Notes: generated by a model from the sequence alone, not told the origin. DNA of 64,000 nt from Phycisphaerales bacterium (GCA_020852515.1 JADZAS010000037.1:1-64000), one strand, 5' to 3'; positions 24,254-33,000 are shown, counted from the first letter of the stretch. Numbers and translations: made by a program.

Positions 24254-25126
24254 ATGAGTGAAATCAAACGCATCGAGTCTGAAACGCCGCTGGTCGATCT
24301 GATGCACGGCAGCGCGCGGTGGGAGATCCCCGTTCACGATCACGGCTTTGTCGCGCTGTGCGATGTCATGCCGCGCCTCGTGCCCGAGGGCCACACGGCG
24401 GACTTTGCAATCGTGCAGGCGGCGCGGGTGTCGTACGGCCAGGGGACGAAGAAGGTGCAGGAGGATCGCGGGCTGGTGCGCTACCTGCTGCGTCATCGGC
24501 ACACGACGCCTTTCGAGATGGTCGAGTTCAAGTTCCACATCGCCATGCCGATCTTCGTCGCGCGGCAGTGGATCAGGCATCGCACCGCCAACGTGAACGA
24601 GTACTCCGCGCGCTATTCCGTCATGCCCGACCGCTTCTACCGGCCGACGATCGAGAACGTGCGCCAGCAGTCCACCGTGAATCGCCAGGGCGGCGACGAG
24701 CCGATCGACGTGGGCACGGCGCAGGAGTTTCTCGACTACCTCACAAGAGCCGAGAGCCTCTACGGCGAGTATGAGAAGCTGATTGAGAAAGGCGTGTCGC
24801 GCGAACTGGCGCGGTGCGGCCTTCCCGTGAGCGTGTACACCGAGTGGTACTGGAAGTGCGATCTGCACAACATCATGCACTTCCTCTCGCTGCGCATGGA
24901 TCCGCATGCGCAGCAGGAGATCCGTGATTTCGCCAACGCCATGTACGCGCTTATCGAACCCATCTGCCCGGTGGCGATGGAGGCGTTCCGCGACTACCGG
25001 CTCAATGGCGTGTTCCTCACCGGCCTCGAACTCGAAGCGCTGCGCACGGGCGAAGCGCTGCGCACGGAGAACAAGCGCGAGTCCGCGGAGTGGGAAGCGA
25101 AGAAGAAGCGCCTCGGGCTGGGGTAG
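24254..25126 (+). CDS. thyX: Flavin-dependent thymidylate synthase
   Basis: A 290-residue ThyX, which makes dTMP from dUMP with methylene-tetrahydrofolate, FAD and NADPH. The ThyX signature is RHRTANVNEYSARYS (residues 108-122), with Ala in place of the first conserved Ser of RHRxxSxNExSxR. The substrate-binding serine in EYSAR is kept. The C-terminal half contains LxxCGLPVSVYTEWYWKCDLHNIMHFL. It is a little longer than many ThyX proteins (220-260). No thyA is seen in the window. Confidence 0.95.
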   Translation: MSEIKRIESETPLVDLMHGSARWEIPVHDHGFVALCDVMPRLVPEGHTADFAIVQAARVSYGQGTKKVQEDRGLVRYLLRHRHTTPFEMVEFKFHIAMPIFVARQWIRHRTANVNEYSARYSVMPDRFYRPTIENVRQQSTVNRQGGDEPIDVGTAQEFLDYLTRAESLYGEYEKLIEKGVSRELARCGLPVSVYTEWYWKCDLHNIMHFLSLRMDPHAQQEIRDFANAMYALIEPICPVAMEAFRDYRLNGVFLTGLELEALRTGEALRTENKRESAEWEAKKKRLGLG

Positions 25127-25197
25127 GGGTGGCGCATCGTCATTCGCTCGAAGGCGCTCGAATGTCTACTGAAACGAACAGCGGCTTTGACTGCGGC

Positions 25198-25935
25198 TCA
25201 CGTCAGCGAGCGGCCGCCGTCGAGGCGGATGATTTCGCCGGTGATGTAGGTGCTGCGCTGGGCGAGGTACACGATCAGTTCGGCGACGTCTTCGGGTGTG
25301 CCCGATCTCTCGAGCGGGATGCGGGCTTCATAGGATTCGATCTCTTCCGGTGAGGCATCTGGCGGCCAGGCGACGACGCCGGGCGCGATGCCAACGACGC
25401 GCACCTTCGGCGCCATTTCGCGCGCCAGCGTGCCGACCATCTCGGCGATCGCGGCCTTGCTCATCGAATACGCGGCGTAGCGCTTGCGGGCCCGGCCGAG
25501 CGTCTGGGCATCGCACATGGCCACGACCAGCCCGCCGGCCCGCTGCAGCGGCGCTTCAAGCCCCTGTGTGAGCAGCAGCGGCGCCAGGGCGTTGATGCGC
25601 AAGTGCGCTTCGGCATGCTGCGCGTCGATTTCACCCCAGATCGTGCGCTCGTAGAGCGAGGCGTTGTGCACGAGCACATCGAGCCGCTCGTGCGACTGCG
25701 CGAAGCGCGCGGCAAACGCTTCGACGCCGGGCAGGTCGTTGAGATCGAGTGATTCGACGCTCGCAGAGACGCCCAGCGCGCGACAGTCGCCTGCGGTCTG
25801 CTCGGCTTCGTCGCGGCTCGTGAGGCGGGTGAGGATGACGTCATATCCCGCCCGCGCCAGGGCGAGGCACACGGCCCGCCCGACGCGCTGCGCGCCGCCG
25901 GTGATGAGCGCCAGCCTGCGGGGAGCGCCGCTCAT
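25198..25935 (-). CDS. Short-chain dehydrogenase/reductase (pteridine-reductase-like)
   Basis: A 245-residue classical SDR with the NAD(P)-binding motif TGGAQRVGRA (near residues 12-21), an HNAS motif and the catalytic YSMSK (YxxxK). The TGGAxRxG start and the ASLYE segment after HN resemble pteridine reductases and FolM dihydromonapterin reductase, so a role in reduced-pterin supply is possible next to thyX. Substrate is not proven. The C-terminus, STYITGEIIRLDGGRSLT, is typical. Its ATG overlaps the stop of the upstream membrane-protein gene by 4 bases. Confidence 0.82.
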   Translation of the reverse strand: MSGAPRRLALITGGAQRVGRAVCLALARAGYDVILTRLTSRDEAEQTAGDCRALGVSASVESLDLNDLPGVEAFAARFAQSHERLDVLVHNASLYERTIWGEIDAQHAEAHLRINALAPLLLTQGLEAPLQRAGGLVVAMCDAQTLGRARKRYAAYSMSKAAIAEMVGTLAREMAPKVRVVGIAPGVVAWPPDASPEEIESYEARIPLERSGTPEDVAELIVYLAQRSTYITGEIIRLDGGRSLT

Positions 25936-26240
25936 GCGGCCGGCCCGCCGCTTTCGCCGCCGGCGCCTGGTTGGCCGGGCGGTTTGCCGGGCGCTGATGG
26001 GCCGCGCGGCCCGGCGATGCGCTTGCCGGCTTCGGTCCACGGATCGGCGAATTCCACGTGCTTGCGCGACGTCGGCTCATCGACGAGGCGCCGACGGGCA
26101 AATCGCGTGAGCAGCGCCACGCACACGGCCAGTACGATCAGCACGATCACCAGCAGCATGAGCATCGGCCCGGCCATGGTGAATGCGTGGTCGGTCGGCG
26201 GGCTGGAGCCGGAGGCGAGAGAAAGGAACCTTGGGGCCAT
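25932..26240 (-). CDS. Small single-pass membrane protein
   Basis: A 102-residue protein with one strong transmembrane helix (residues 22-46, AGPMLMLLVIVLIVLAVCVALL), a basic post-membrane segment (RFARRR) and a Pro/Gly-rich C-terminal tail. No known family. Its stop overlaps the start of the SDR gene (ATGA), so the two are translationally coupled and transcribed from here. TATACT lies 6 bases before the ATG. Confidence 0.7.
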   Translation of the reverse strand: MAPRFLSLASGSSPPTDHAFTMAGPMLMLLVIVLIVLAVCVALLTRFARRRLVDEPTSRKHVEFADPWTEAGKRIAGPRGPSAPGKPPGQPGAGGESGGPAA

Positions 26241-26246
26241 TGCAGC

Positions 26247-26252
26247 AGTATA
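26247..26252 (-). promoter_or_regulatory. Candidate -10 box for a leaderless transcript
   Basis: TATACT on the minus strand, 6 bases before the ATG at 26240. This is one of the best consensus matches of the series. Confidence 0.5.
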
Positions 26253-26508
26253 ACCTCTTGAGAAAGACAGGAGGGCGGCCGTTTTCGGTCCCGAGCATGG
26301 GGGCCAGCCGACGTGGGTGGTCCGCGAACCTCCCGGTGTCCCGCAGAATCGTTCCAGAAGGGCGGAATGTGGCCCTGACGGCGCCGGTGCAGGGAATCGG
26401 CGGCAAGATCGCCGGTCCTGCCAACCGATGACACACCACGACCGCGCGGCTCCGTCCGCCGGTATCATCCCCACGACCCGTTCGATAACAACTCACGATG
26501 AGGCACGC

Positions 26509-28794
26509 ATGACGCAGATACAAGCCGCGGCAACGACCCACACACGATTCTTCCGCCCCGGCCACCTGGCTGCGGTTGCCGCCGCTGCGGCGCTCGCTCT
26601 TGCCTCGGCGATGCCGGCGCGCGCGATGCAGGACACCGAAGTGCAGCCTGTGAGCGTCGCGGGCGGCGTCGATCTGGCCGCGCGGATGTGGGACGACTCG
26701 CTGCAGAGAGATCGCGAAGGCGTGTACACGATCCTGCGGTCCATCAGCGCCAGCGGCAACGCCGCCGAGAAGGCCTCGAATCTGACGGCGACGGTCGAGA
26801 CCTATCTCGACTTCCTCCGCGCGCAGGGGGCGGAGCGGCTCAAGACCTTCAACGAGAGCATGGAGAAGCTCGACGGGCACCTCAAGGATGGCAATCTGCG
26901 CGAAGGCCTCGGCGATGCGCTGGCGGCGCATGAAGCGAGTCTCGAACCCGATGAACTGCTCGCGCTGCAGCCCGAGACGGGCCTGCCGTTCAAGGACGCG
27001 GTGCTCGCCGACCCGCGCGTGATCGAGCTGGTCACGCGCGCCACCAAAGCGGCGCGTGACGCCGAGAGCGCCGGCGAGTGGATCGTCGCGCAGGACCTCT
27101 TTTACCGCCTGAACACGCTCGTCGACCACCGCTACCAGAAAGACCTCGACCGCGTGTCGTATCGCCTGGGCCTGCTGCGGCTGTACGCGCCGGCGCGCCT
27201 CGATGAACTGATGAACGCGCAACTCGTGGCGATCGGCGAGAAGCCCCGGCCGCGCTGGGAGCACCAGGAACTCGACACGTGGGATGTCCATCTCGCAGGC
27301 GTTGATCGGGCGATGGTCAACGACGTGCTGTACATTTCCGCGACCAAGCACCTGTCGCAGACGGGCTACCCGGCGCTGCTGGTCGGCGGGCTGGGCGCGC
27401 TCGAAACGCTCGTGACCACGACCGATCTCAAAGAGACGTTCCCCGGCCTGAGCGACGCCAGGGCCGTGCAGAAGTTCACGGCATTCCTGCGCGAGGAGAG
27501 CGACTACTGGCAGCGCCAGGCCGCGGCGGACCGCTCGCGGGCGTCGCGCGTGATTGAGCGGATCGAAGAGAAGAATGCCGAGACGGTGAAACTGCCCCCC
27601 GAGGTGCTCTACCACGAATTCGGCGACGGGTGCATTTCGGTGCTCGACCCCTTCACCGACATCGTCTGGCCCGACGAACTGCAGGTCTTCCGGCGTCAAC
27701 TGGAGGGTTCGTTCAGCGGCGTGGGGATCCAGATCATCATCGACGAGAACAACCAGTTGACGATCGTTACGCCGCTCAAGGATTCGCCGGCGCACCGCGC
27801 GGGCATCCAGGCGGGCGATGACATCGTGGCGGTGGACGGCCGCTCGACGGTCGGCATCACGACCTCGCAGGCGATCGACCAGATCACCGGGCCCAAGGGC
27901 ACGCCGGTGACGCTGACGGTCCGCCGCGAGGGCGAGCCTGAGCCGATCGACTATCGCCTCGTGCGCGCCGACATCCCGATCGAAACCGTCAAGGGCTGGA
28001 AACTTCAGGACGGGAACGAATGGGATTACTTCATGAACCGCGAGCAGGGCGTCGGCTACATCCGCCTGACCGGCTTCATGCAGCAGACGGTGGACGACTT
28101 CGACATGGCCATTGCCGAGATGGGAGAAGATCTCCAGGGGCTGGTCATCGACCTGCGCTACAACCCGGGCGGGCAACTGCAGGCGGTGATCGACCTGTGC
28201 AACCGCTTCGTGTCGCGCGGCGTGATCGTCTCGACCGAGGGTCCCGGCAAGAAGGTTAATCGCGTGCACCGGGCCATGGCGCACCGCACCGCCGAGCGGC
28301 TCGCCGACATTCCCGTGGTCGTCCTCATCAACGAAGGCTCCGCCTCGGCCAGCGAAATCATGGCCGGATGTCTGCGCGACCACCAGCGCGCCGTCGTCGT
28401 CGGCACGCGCTCATACGGGAAGGGCAGCGTGCAGCAGATTTCCAACCGGGTGGACGGCGGCAACGCGCTGCTTCGCATCACTCTCGAGCATTACCTGCTG
28501 CCCAACGGCGACGAGATTCACCGCGAGCCTGAATCGACGCAGTGGGGCGTGGAGCCGCACATCACCGTGCGCATGACGCCCAAGCAGATCGGCGACTCGC
28601 TGACGATCCTGCGCGATGTGGATGTGCTGCCCGACGCCGAAGCCCAGCTGACGCCCGAGCAGGCCGCCCAGCGCGACCCCAACCGCCTGCTCACCGAAGA
28701 TCTCGATCTTCAACTCCAGACGGCCGTGGTGCTGATCCAGTCGCGCCTTGAAAACGGCACCCACCTCGTCAACAAGGTGGGGAACCAGCAATAG
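26509..28794 (+). CDS. S41-family (Ctp/tail-specific) peptidase
   Basis: A 761-residue exported protease. A signal peptide (about residues 1-39, ending MPARA) is followed by a helical N-terminal region of about 350 residues with no match I can name. A PDZ domain lies at about 400-485 (GVGIQIIIDENNQL...AGIQAGDDIVAVDG). The C-terminal catalytic core carries Ser613 in NEGSASASEIMAG and Lys638 in SYGKGSVQ, the Ser/Lys dyad with the family's usual 25-residue spacing. Such proteases cut C-terminal tails of envelope proteins. TATCAT at 26463-26468 may be its promoter -10. Confidence 0.9.
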   Translation: MTQIQAAATTHTRFFRPGHLAAVAAAAALALASAMPARAMQDTEVQPVSVAGGVDLAARMWDDSLQRDREGVYTILRSISASGNAAEKASNLTATVETYLDFLRAQGAERLKTFNESMEKLDGHLKDGNLREGLGDALAAHEASLEPDELLALQPETGLPFKDAVLADPRVIELVTRATKAARDAESAGEWIVAQDLFYRLNTLVDHRYQKDLDRVSYRLGLLRLYAPARLDELMNAQLVAIGEKPRPRWEHQELDTWDVHLAGVDRAMVNDVLYISATKHLSQTGYPALLVGGLGALETLVTTTDLKETFPGLSDARAVQKFTAFLREESDYWQRQAAADRSRASRVIERIEEKNAETVKLPPEVLYHEFGDGCISVLDPFTDIVWPDELQVFRRQLEGSFSGVGIQIIIDENNQLTIVTPLKDSPAHRAGIQAGDDIVAVDGRSTVGITTSQAIDQITGPKGTPVTLTVRREGEPEPIDYRLVRADIPIETVKGWKLQDGNEWDYFMNREQGVGYIRLTGFMQQTVDDFDMAIAEMGEDLQGLVIDLRYNPGGQLQAVIDLCNRFVSRGVIVSTEGPGKKVNRVHRAMAHRTAERLADIPVVVLINEGSASASEIMAGCLRDHQRAVVVGTRSYGKGSVQQISNRVDGGNALLRITLEHYLLPNGDEIHREPESTQWGVEPHITVRMTPKQIGDSLTILRDVDVLPDAEAQLTPEQAAQRDPNRLLTEDLDLQLQTAVVLIQSRLENGTHLVNKVGNQQ

Positions 28795-28823
28795 GGGCCT
28801 CGGTGCAGACCAAAAGGTCGGAT

Positions 28824-28878
28824 GAGCGATAGAAAAGGGGGTCTATCGCTCAAGATTCGGTGGGTTCTTGAGCGATAG
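28824..28878. terminator. Triple-arm alternating hairpin between convergent genes
   Basis: Arm A GAGCGATAG (28824-28832), arm B CTATCGCTCAAG (28843-28854) and arm C CTTGAGCGATAG (28867-28878). B can pair with A (9 bp) or with C (12 bp, perfect), so two mutually exclusive hairpins are possible. It sits between the convergent S41 protease and trpC genes and is most simply a bidirectional terminator, although the layout also resembles an attenuator. Confidence 0.5.
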
Positions 28879-28901
28879 CGGCCAGCTGCCGGGCGCGCGA
28901 A

Positions 28902-29020
28902 GCAGGTCGGGACCGCCGCTCTGGGCGCGGCCCGGCGGTCTTGCGTGTGGTGTGAATTGAACGCGTCCGAGCGTTTCACGTCGAACTGCCGGGCCGGCGC
29001 CGAGCCTTGTCCCGACCTGC
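28902..29020. other. Candidate structured RNA or large inverted-repeat element
   Basis: A perfect 12-bp outer stem, GCAGGTCGGGAC (28902-28913) with GTCCCGACCTGC (29009-29020), encloses 95 bases. Inside are GACCGCCG (28911-28918) with CGGCGGTC (28933-28940), which competes slightly with the outer stem, and further GC-rich pairing. It lies in the convergent gap upstream of the trpC stop. It has no open frame. Confidence 0.35.
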
Positions 29021-29026
29021 GCGGAC

Positions 29027-29857
29027 TCACTGCCCGAGGAGTTCCTCGAGCGCGGCGCCGGGGTCTTCCTGTTTCATCAACTGCTCGCCGACGAGCACGA
29101 TGCCCACGCCGGCTTTGCGCAGGCGCTCGACGTCGTCGTGGGTGCGGATGCCCGACTCGCTGATGAGGATGCGCTTGTCTTCGACCATGTCGAGCAGGCG
29201 CAGCGTGTGACCGAGGTCGGTGGTCATGGTGCGCAGGTCGCGGTTGTTGATGCCCAGCAGCGTGTAGCCGGGATGCGGAAAGCCGATGTGGTGCCGCACG
29301 CGCAGCAGGCTCTCGACGTCGTGCACCTCGACGATCGAAGTCATCTTGAGTTCAGTGGCGAGAATGAGCAGGTCGACAAACTGGCCCTCGGTGAGGATGT
29401 CGGCGATGAGCAGCACGGCGTCGGCGGAAGCGGCGCGGCTCTCGTAGATCTGCCAGGCGTCGATGATGAAATCTTTGCGGAGCACGGGAAGGGGCACGCG
29501 GTTGCGGATGCGGCGGATGTAGTCGAGATCGCCGCCGAAGCCCTCGGCGTCGGTGAGGCAGGAAATCGCCGCCGCCCCGGCGCGGTGGTAGGCTTTGGCA
29601 ATGGGCGCCGGGTCGAAATCATCGCTGCGATACTCCTCGCGGAGCCACCCGGCCGAAGGACTCTTTCGCTTGATCTCGGCGATGACCGATACCGTGCGCG
29701 GCGGCCGGTCGGCGGTGACGGCCTGGAAGAAGTTGCGCGGCGGCTCGGCCTCGGTCGCTCTGGCCCGAATCGATTCGAGCGAGACGGCGGCGCGGCCGCG
29801 CTCGACTTCGAGGCGTTTGCGTTCGACGATCTGGCTGAGCGCGTTGGGGATGGTCAT
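29027..29857 (-). CDS. trpC: Indole-3-glycerol-phosphate synthase
   Basis: A 276-residue TrpC, which closes the indole ring in tryptophan synthesis (CdRP to indole-3-glycerol phosphate plus CO2). Beta/alpha-barrel motifs are clear: AEIKRKSPSAGWLR with the catalytic lysine, ISCLTDAEGFGGDLDYI, LRKDFIIDAWQI, GINNRDLRTM and ISESGIRTHDD. Length is normal. It stands alone here, not in a trp operon, although trpS lies 4 kb away. A TATAAC box is 13 bases before the ATG. Confidence 0.95.
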   Translation of the reverse strand: MTIPNALSQIVERKRLEVERGRAAVSLESIRARATEAEPPRNFFQAVTADRPPRTVSVIAEIKRKSPSAGWLREEYRSDDFDPAPIAKAYHRAGAAAISCLTDAEGFGGDLDYIRRIRNRVPLPVLRKDFIIDAWQIYESRAASADAVLLIADILTEGQFVDLLILATELKMTSIVEVHDVESLLRVRHHIGFPHPGYTLLGINNRDLRTMTTDLGHTLRLLDMVEDKRILISESGIRTHDDVERLRKAGVGIVLVGEQLMKQEDPGAALEELLGQ

Positions 29858-29924
29858 GGCGGCGCCGGCTGTTATAGCGTCGCCGCCTCCGGGCGACCAC
29901 GCCGCCCCAGCCGAGTCGAGCGGC

Positions 29925-30782
29925 ATGAGTTGGATAGTACTGACCATCGGCCTGCTCGCACTCGGAGGATTCGCCGCATTTCTGATCGGCCGGCCCGGCT
30001 GGCTGCAGCGAACCGCCTGCCCGCGACCGGTTTCGCCGCCGCGTCTGGTCATCATCCTCACCTGGCAACTGCTCATCGCGCCCGTGCTCATGGCGGTCCT
30101 CGGCCCGCTGGTGCTCTCCACGGTCGCCGCCGAGCAGGCGACGATGCGCGACCTGGCGCAGCAGACGCTTGTCGCACAGGCGATCACGCTGCCGCTGGTG
30201 GCGCTGTTCTTCTGGATGGGTCGGCTGGACGCCGAGCGCGCGTGGGTGCGGCAGGCGCTGGCGGGGCTGGACCGCGCCGGCCGGCGCGCGGGCCCGGGCA
30301 AGGCCGTCGGCATGGGCATTCTCGGGCTGGTCGTCGGCTGGCCGATCGTGCTGCTCACGAGTGAAGCGGCGGGCTTCATCCGCGAGATCATTACCGGGCA
30401 ACGCTCGCCGCTGATCGCGCACAAGACGCTCGAGCAGATCGGAGCCGCGAGCCCGGGCGATCCATGGCTCATCGCGATGGCGCTGGCGGTGGTGGTGATG
30501 GCGCCGGTGATCGAGGAAGTGATCTACCGCGGTGCGTTGCTCGGCTGTCTGCGCGGGTTCTCGCGCTCGCCGTGGACGGCCATCGTGCTCTCGGCGGCGC
30601 TGTTTGCGGCGATGCACATCGGCACCGCCGCCGACGTGGCGATTCCCGGCCTGTTCGTCTTCGGCGTCGGCCTGGGGATCGTGTACGAGCGATCGGGCAC
30701 GCTGCTGGCGCCGATGGTGATGCACGGCCTGTTCAATCTCGGCAACATCGTGCTGCTGCTGGCGCTGTCGCCGGGCGCGTAG
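29925..30782 (+). CDS. CPBP-family intramembrane metalloprotease
   Basis: A 285-residue integral membrane protein with about eight helices. The CPBP (CAAX protease/bacteriocin-processing, Abi) motifs are EEVIYRG (EExxxR), FAAMH and HGLFN, which provide the metal-binding residues of an intramembrane protease. Family members process prenylated or secreted peptides and sometimes give self-immunity, and the substrate here is unknown. The ATG at 29925 gives a first helix at once (MSWIVLTIGLLALGGFAAFLI). It is divergent from trpC, 68 bases away. Confidence 0.85.
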   Translation: MSWIVLTIGLLALGGFAAFLIGRPGWLQRTACPRPVSPPRLVIILTWQLLIAPVLMAVLGPLVLSTVAAEQATMRDLAQQTLVAQAITLPLVALFFWMGRLDAERAWVRQALAGLDRAGRRAGPGKAVGMGILGLVVGWPIVLLTSEAAGFIREIITGQRSPLIAHKTLEQIGAASPGDPWLIAMALAVVVMAPVIEEVIYRGALLGCLRGFSRSPWTAIVLSAALFAAMHIGTAADVAIPGLFVFGVGLGIVYERSGTLLAPMVMHGLFNLGNIVLLLALSPGA

Positions 30783-30794
30783 CGCAGAGACTCG

Positions 30795-30871
30795 CTTTCC
30801 AGATGCAGATTCACTGGCCCGGAACAGGCTCTGCCTGTCTCCGCGCTCTCGGCGATCTCCGCGGTGAAAAT
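30795..30871. repeat. Dispersed intergenic repeat, second copy
   Basis: CAGATGCAGATTCACTGGCC and TCCGCGCTCTCGGCGATCTC with GCGGTGAAAAT match the outer parts of the repeat at 12492-12601, but most of the left inverted arm is replaced. It lies just after the CPBP gene. Confidence 0.5.
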
Positions 30872-31034
30872 GCTCCTCGAACGACCTGCGGCGGCGCATC
30901 GTGCCGGGAATTTGCATCAGAATCGTGTAAATCGGGCGCAGGATTGCGCGGTTTTCGGGCATAATGATGGCGGCCCGCCGCGCGGCGGGCGAACCTGTGG
31001 CCCGGTGCGGGATCTGACCCAAGGAGAGTGGCGC

Positions 31035-31889
31035 ATGAGAGGCTGTGCGAATCGGTGGGCAAGGGCGATCGGGACTTTCGCAGTGGTCGGTGCGGCCGCC
31101 GGCGCGGCGGCGGTGGCGGCGGACACCATCACCTTTGAAGAACTCGGCCCGCAGCCGTGCAACTTCGTCGATACCCAGGCGCTGAGCGACGAGTACGCCG
31201 CGGTGGGCGTGCTCTTCGCGGGCCCGCAGCCGGGCCAGGGCGGTGCGATTCTCGATCAGTGCAGCAACTTCGGCATCAACGCCCGCAGCGGCGTGCACTT
31301 TCTCGCCTTCAACACGTCGGTCGGCTACCCCCGCTGGCCCGAGACGATCACCTTCACCGAAGGCGCCGGCCGCGTCGAACTCTTCGCCTCAGCCGGCATC
31401 CAGAGCGGCGTGCTCACGGTCGAGGCGTTCGACGCGGCCAACAACCTCGTCGACACACAGTCGGTCAGCATGTCCACGGGGCTGTACTCGATGGTCGAGG
31501 TGCTCGGCGACATCGATCACATTGTGATTTCGGCGAGCACGACCTTTCTCGTCATCGACGACCTGTCGTGGGATGTCAGCGGGCGCTACAACCTCAACGT
31601 GAGCGGGCAGTGCCCGGGAACGGTAACGGTGCGCTGGAGCGGCGCGACGCCGTCCCAACAGCAGGGTCTCGTCTTCGGCGCCGACCAGGGATCGACCATC
31701 ATTCCCACCGGTCCTTGCCAGGGCACCATGCTCGGCGTGCAGGGCCAGGTGCGGCTGGTCAACACATTTGGCACCGGCAATGGCGCCGGCACGATCAGTG
31801 GCCTGGCCGGAACCAGCGCCTGCGGGCACTTCCTGCAACTGGTCGAATCAGGATCGTGCAACACAAGCAACGTGAGGCAGATACCATGA
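31035..31889 (+). CDS. Secreted protein with shared C-terminal domain (member 1)
   Basis: A 284-residue exported protein. A signal peptide (about residues 1-27, ending AAVAA) is followed by an N-terminal beta domain, DTITFEELGPQPCNF...GVLFAG...IDDLSWD, of the kind seen in anchored surface proteins. From about residue 185 comes the shared C-terminal domain (SGQCPGTVTVRWSGATP... to CNTSNVRQIP) with four conserved cysteines. It closely resembles the gene at 33069 along its whole length. The ATG has AAGGAGAGTGGC upstream. The function is unknown, but a surface or matrix role is likely. Confidence 0.75.
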   Translation: MRGCANRWARAIGTFAVVGAAAGAAAVAADTITFEELGPQPCNFVDTQALSDEYAAVGVLFAGPQPGQGGAILDQCSNFGINARSGVHFLAFNTSVGYPRWPETITFTEGAGRVELFASAGIQSGVLTVEAFDAANNLVDTQSVSMSTGLYSMVEVLGDIDHIVISASTTFLVIDDLSWDVSGRYNLNVSGQCPGTVTVRWSGATPSQQQGLVFGADQGSTIIPTGPCQGTMLGVQGQVRLVNTFGTGNGAGTISGLAGTSACGHFLQLVESGSCNTSNVRQIP

Positions 31890-31965
31890 GGATCGCGGAG
31901 GATGCCGACGAAGGTCGCCGGCACCTCTGAGCATCCGTGGATTTGAGCTAATGAAGGAGAAAGAG

Positions 31966-32910
31966 ATGAAAAGTCGGATTTGTGCGGCGGCCGGACTCGC
32001 AATCGCGCTGAGCGGTGCGGCGGTCCTGGGCCAGGACTACGTCTACATCCCCAACGACAACGAGAATTCGCCGGGCCCGTCGAACAACGCGTTCCCGTTC
32101 AACGGCGGCTCGCCCATGCGCGTTCAACAGGTCTTTGCGGCAAGTCAGTTCGGCGGGCAGGGAGGCGCCATCACGGAAATAGCCTTTCGCGTGGATGAGA
32201 GTTCGGGCGGCCCGTTCAGCTCGGGCAACATCGACACCGAAGTTCGGCTGTGCCACACCTCGGTGAATCCGACCGCGATGAGCACCACATTCGCCGACAA
32301 CTACGGCGGCGACGTGACGGTGGTATACGACGGATTCCTCAGCCTCTCGAGCAGCGGCAGCGGCTTTGACATCGTGATCGATATCGATGACTCCTTCATC
32401 TACGACGGCGTGAGCAACCTCCTCGTCGAGTACAAAGTCTTCAATGGCGCGGGCACCACGCAATTCGACGCCGCTGGCACCGGACTGGGCAACGGCGGCC
32501 TGTCCACGATCGATCGCCTCTGGGCCTTCGGGGCTGAGGCCACGACGGGTTCTTCCAATGGCGACGATGGCTACGTTACGCGGTTGACGATCGAGGCCGC
32601 CGGCGGATACGTCCTGACGGTGCGCGGCACATGCCCCGGCACACTCACCATCGAGTGGCGGGGCGCCACGCCCAGTCAGCAGCAGGGTCTCGTCTTCGGC
32701 GCCGATCAGGGATCGACCATCATTCCCACCGGTCCTTGCCAGGGCACCATGCTCGGCGTGCAGGGCCAGGTGCGGTTGGTCAACACGTTCGGCACCGGAA
32801 ACGGCAGCGGGTCGGTCAACGGTCCGGCGGGCACCGCTGCTTGCGGTCACTATCTGCAATTGGTCGAAGCGGGTTCGTGCAACACGAGCAATGTGCGGCA
32901 GATTCCGTAA
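31966..32910 (+). CDS. Secreted protein with shared C-terminal domain (member 2)
   Basis: A 314-residue exported protein. A signal peptide (about residues 1-22, ending AVLGQ) is followed by an N-terminal domain of about 190 residues unlike that of members 1 and 3 (IPNDNENSPGPSNNAFPFNG...). It ends with the same C-terminal domain, ATPSQQQGLVFGADQGSTII to CNTSNVRQIP. About 120 bases of this domain are nearly identical in DNA to member 1, although the flanking codons differ. The start at 31966 has AAGGAG six bases upstream. A perfect palindromic terminator follows at 32938. Confidence 0.75.
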   Translation: MKSRICAAAGLAIALSGAAVLGQDYVYIPNDNENSPGPSNNAFPFNGGSPMRVQQVFAASQFGGQGGAITEIAFRVDESSGGPFSSGNIDTEVRLCHTSVNPTAMSTTFADNYGGDVTVVYDGFLSLSSSGSGFDIVIDIDDSFIYDGVSNLLVEYKVFNGAGTTQFDAAGTGLGNGGLSTIDRLWAFGAEATTGSSNGDDGYVTRLTIEAAGGYVLTVRGTCPGTLTIEWRGATPSQQQGLVFGADQGSTIIPTGPCQGTMLGVQGQVRLVNTFGTGNGSGSVNGPAGTAACGHYLQLVEAGSCNTSNVRQIP

Positions 32911-32937
32911 CGACTGCTCGACATCGCGATCATCAAC

Positions 32938-32972
32938 AAAGCCCAGGCAAGGCCTTGCCTGGGCTTTTGTCT
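32938..32972 (+). terminator. Rho-independent terminator
   Basis: AAAGCCCAGGCAAGG (32938-32952) is followed directly by its exact complement, CCTTGCCTGGGCTTT (32953-32967), and then TTGTC. It lies 28 bases after the stop of the gene ending at 32910. Confidence 0.9.
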
Positions 32973-33000
32973 GTTTTTTCGGCGCCTGAACACAGCGCCC

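Noticed and set aside
26077-28383. 768-codon open frame on the minus strand opposite the S41 protease
   Set aside because: It is the complementary-strand shadow of a GC-rich gene. The plus-strand frame has a signal peptide, PDZ and a Ser/Lys dyad.
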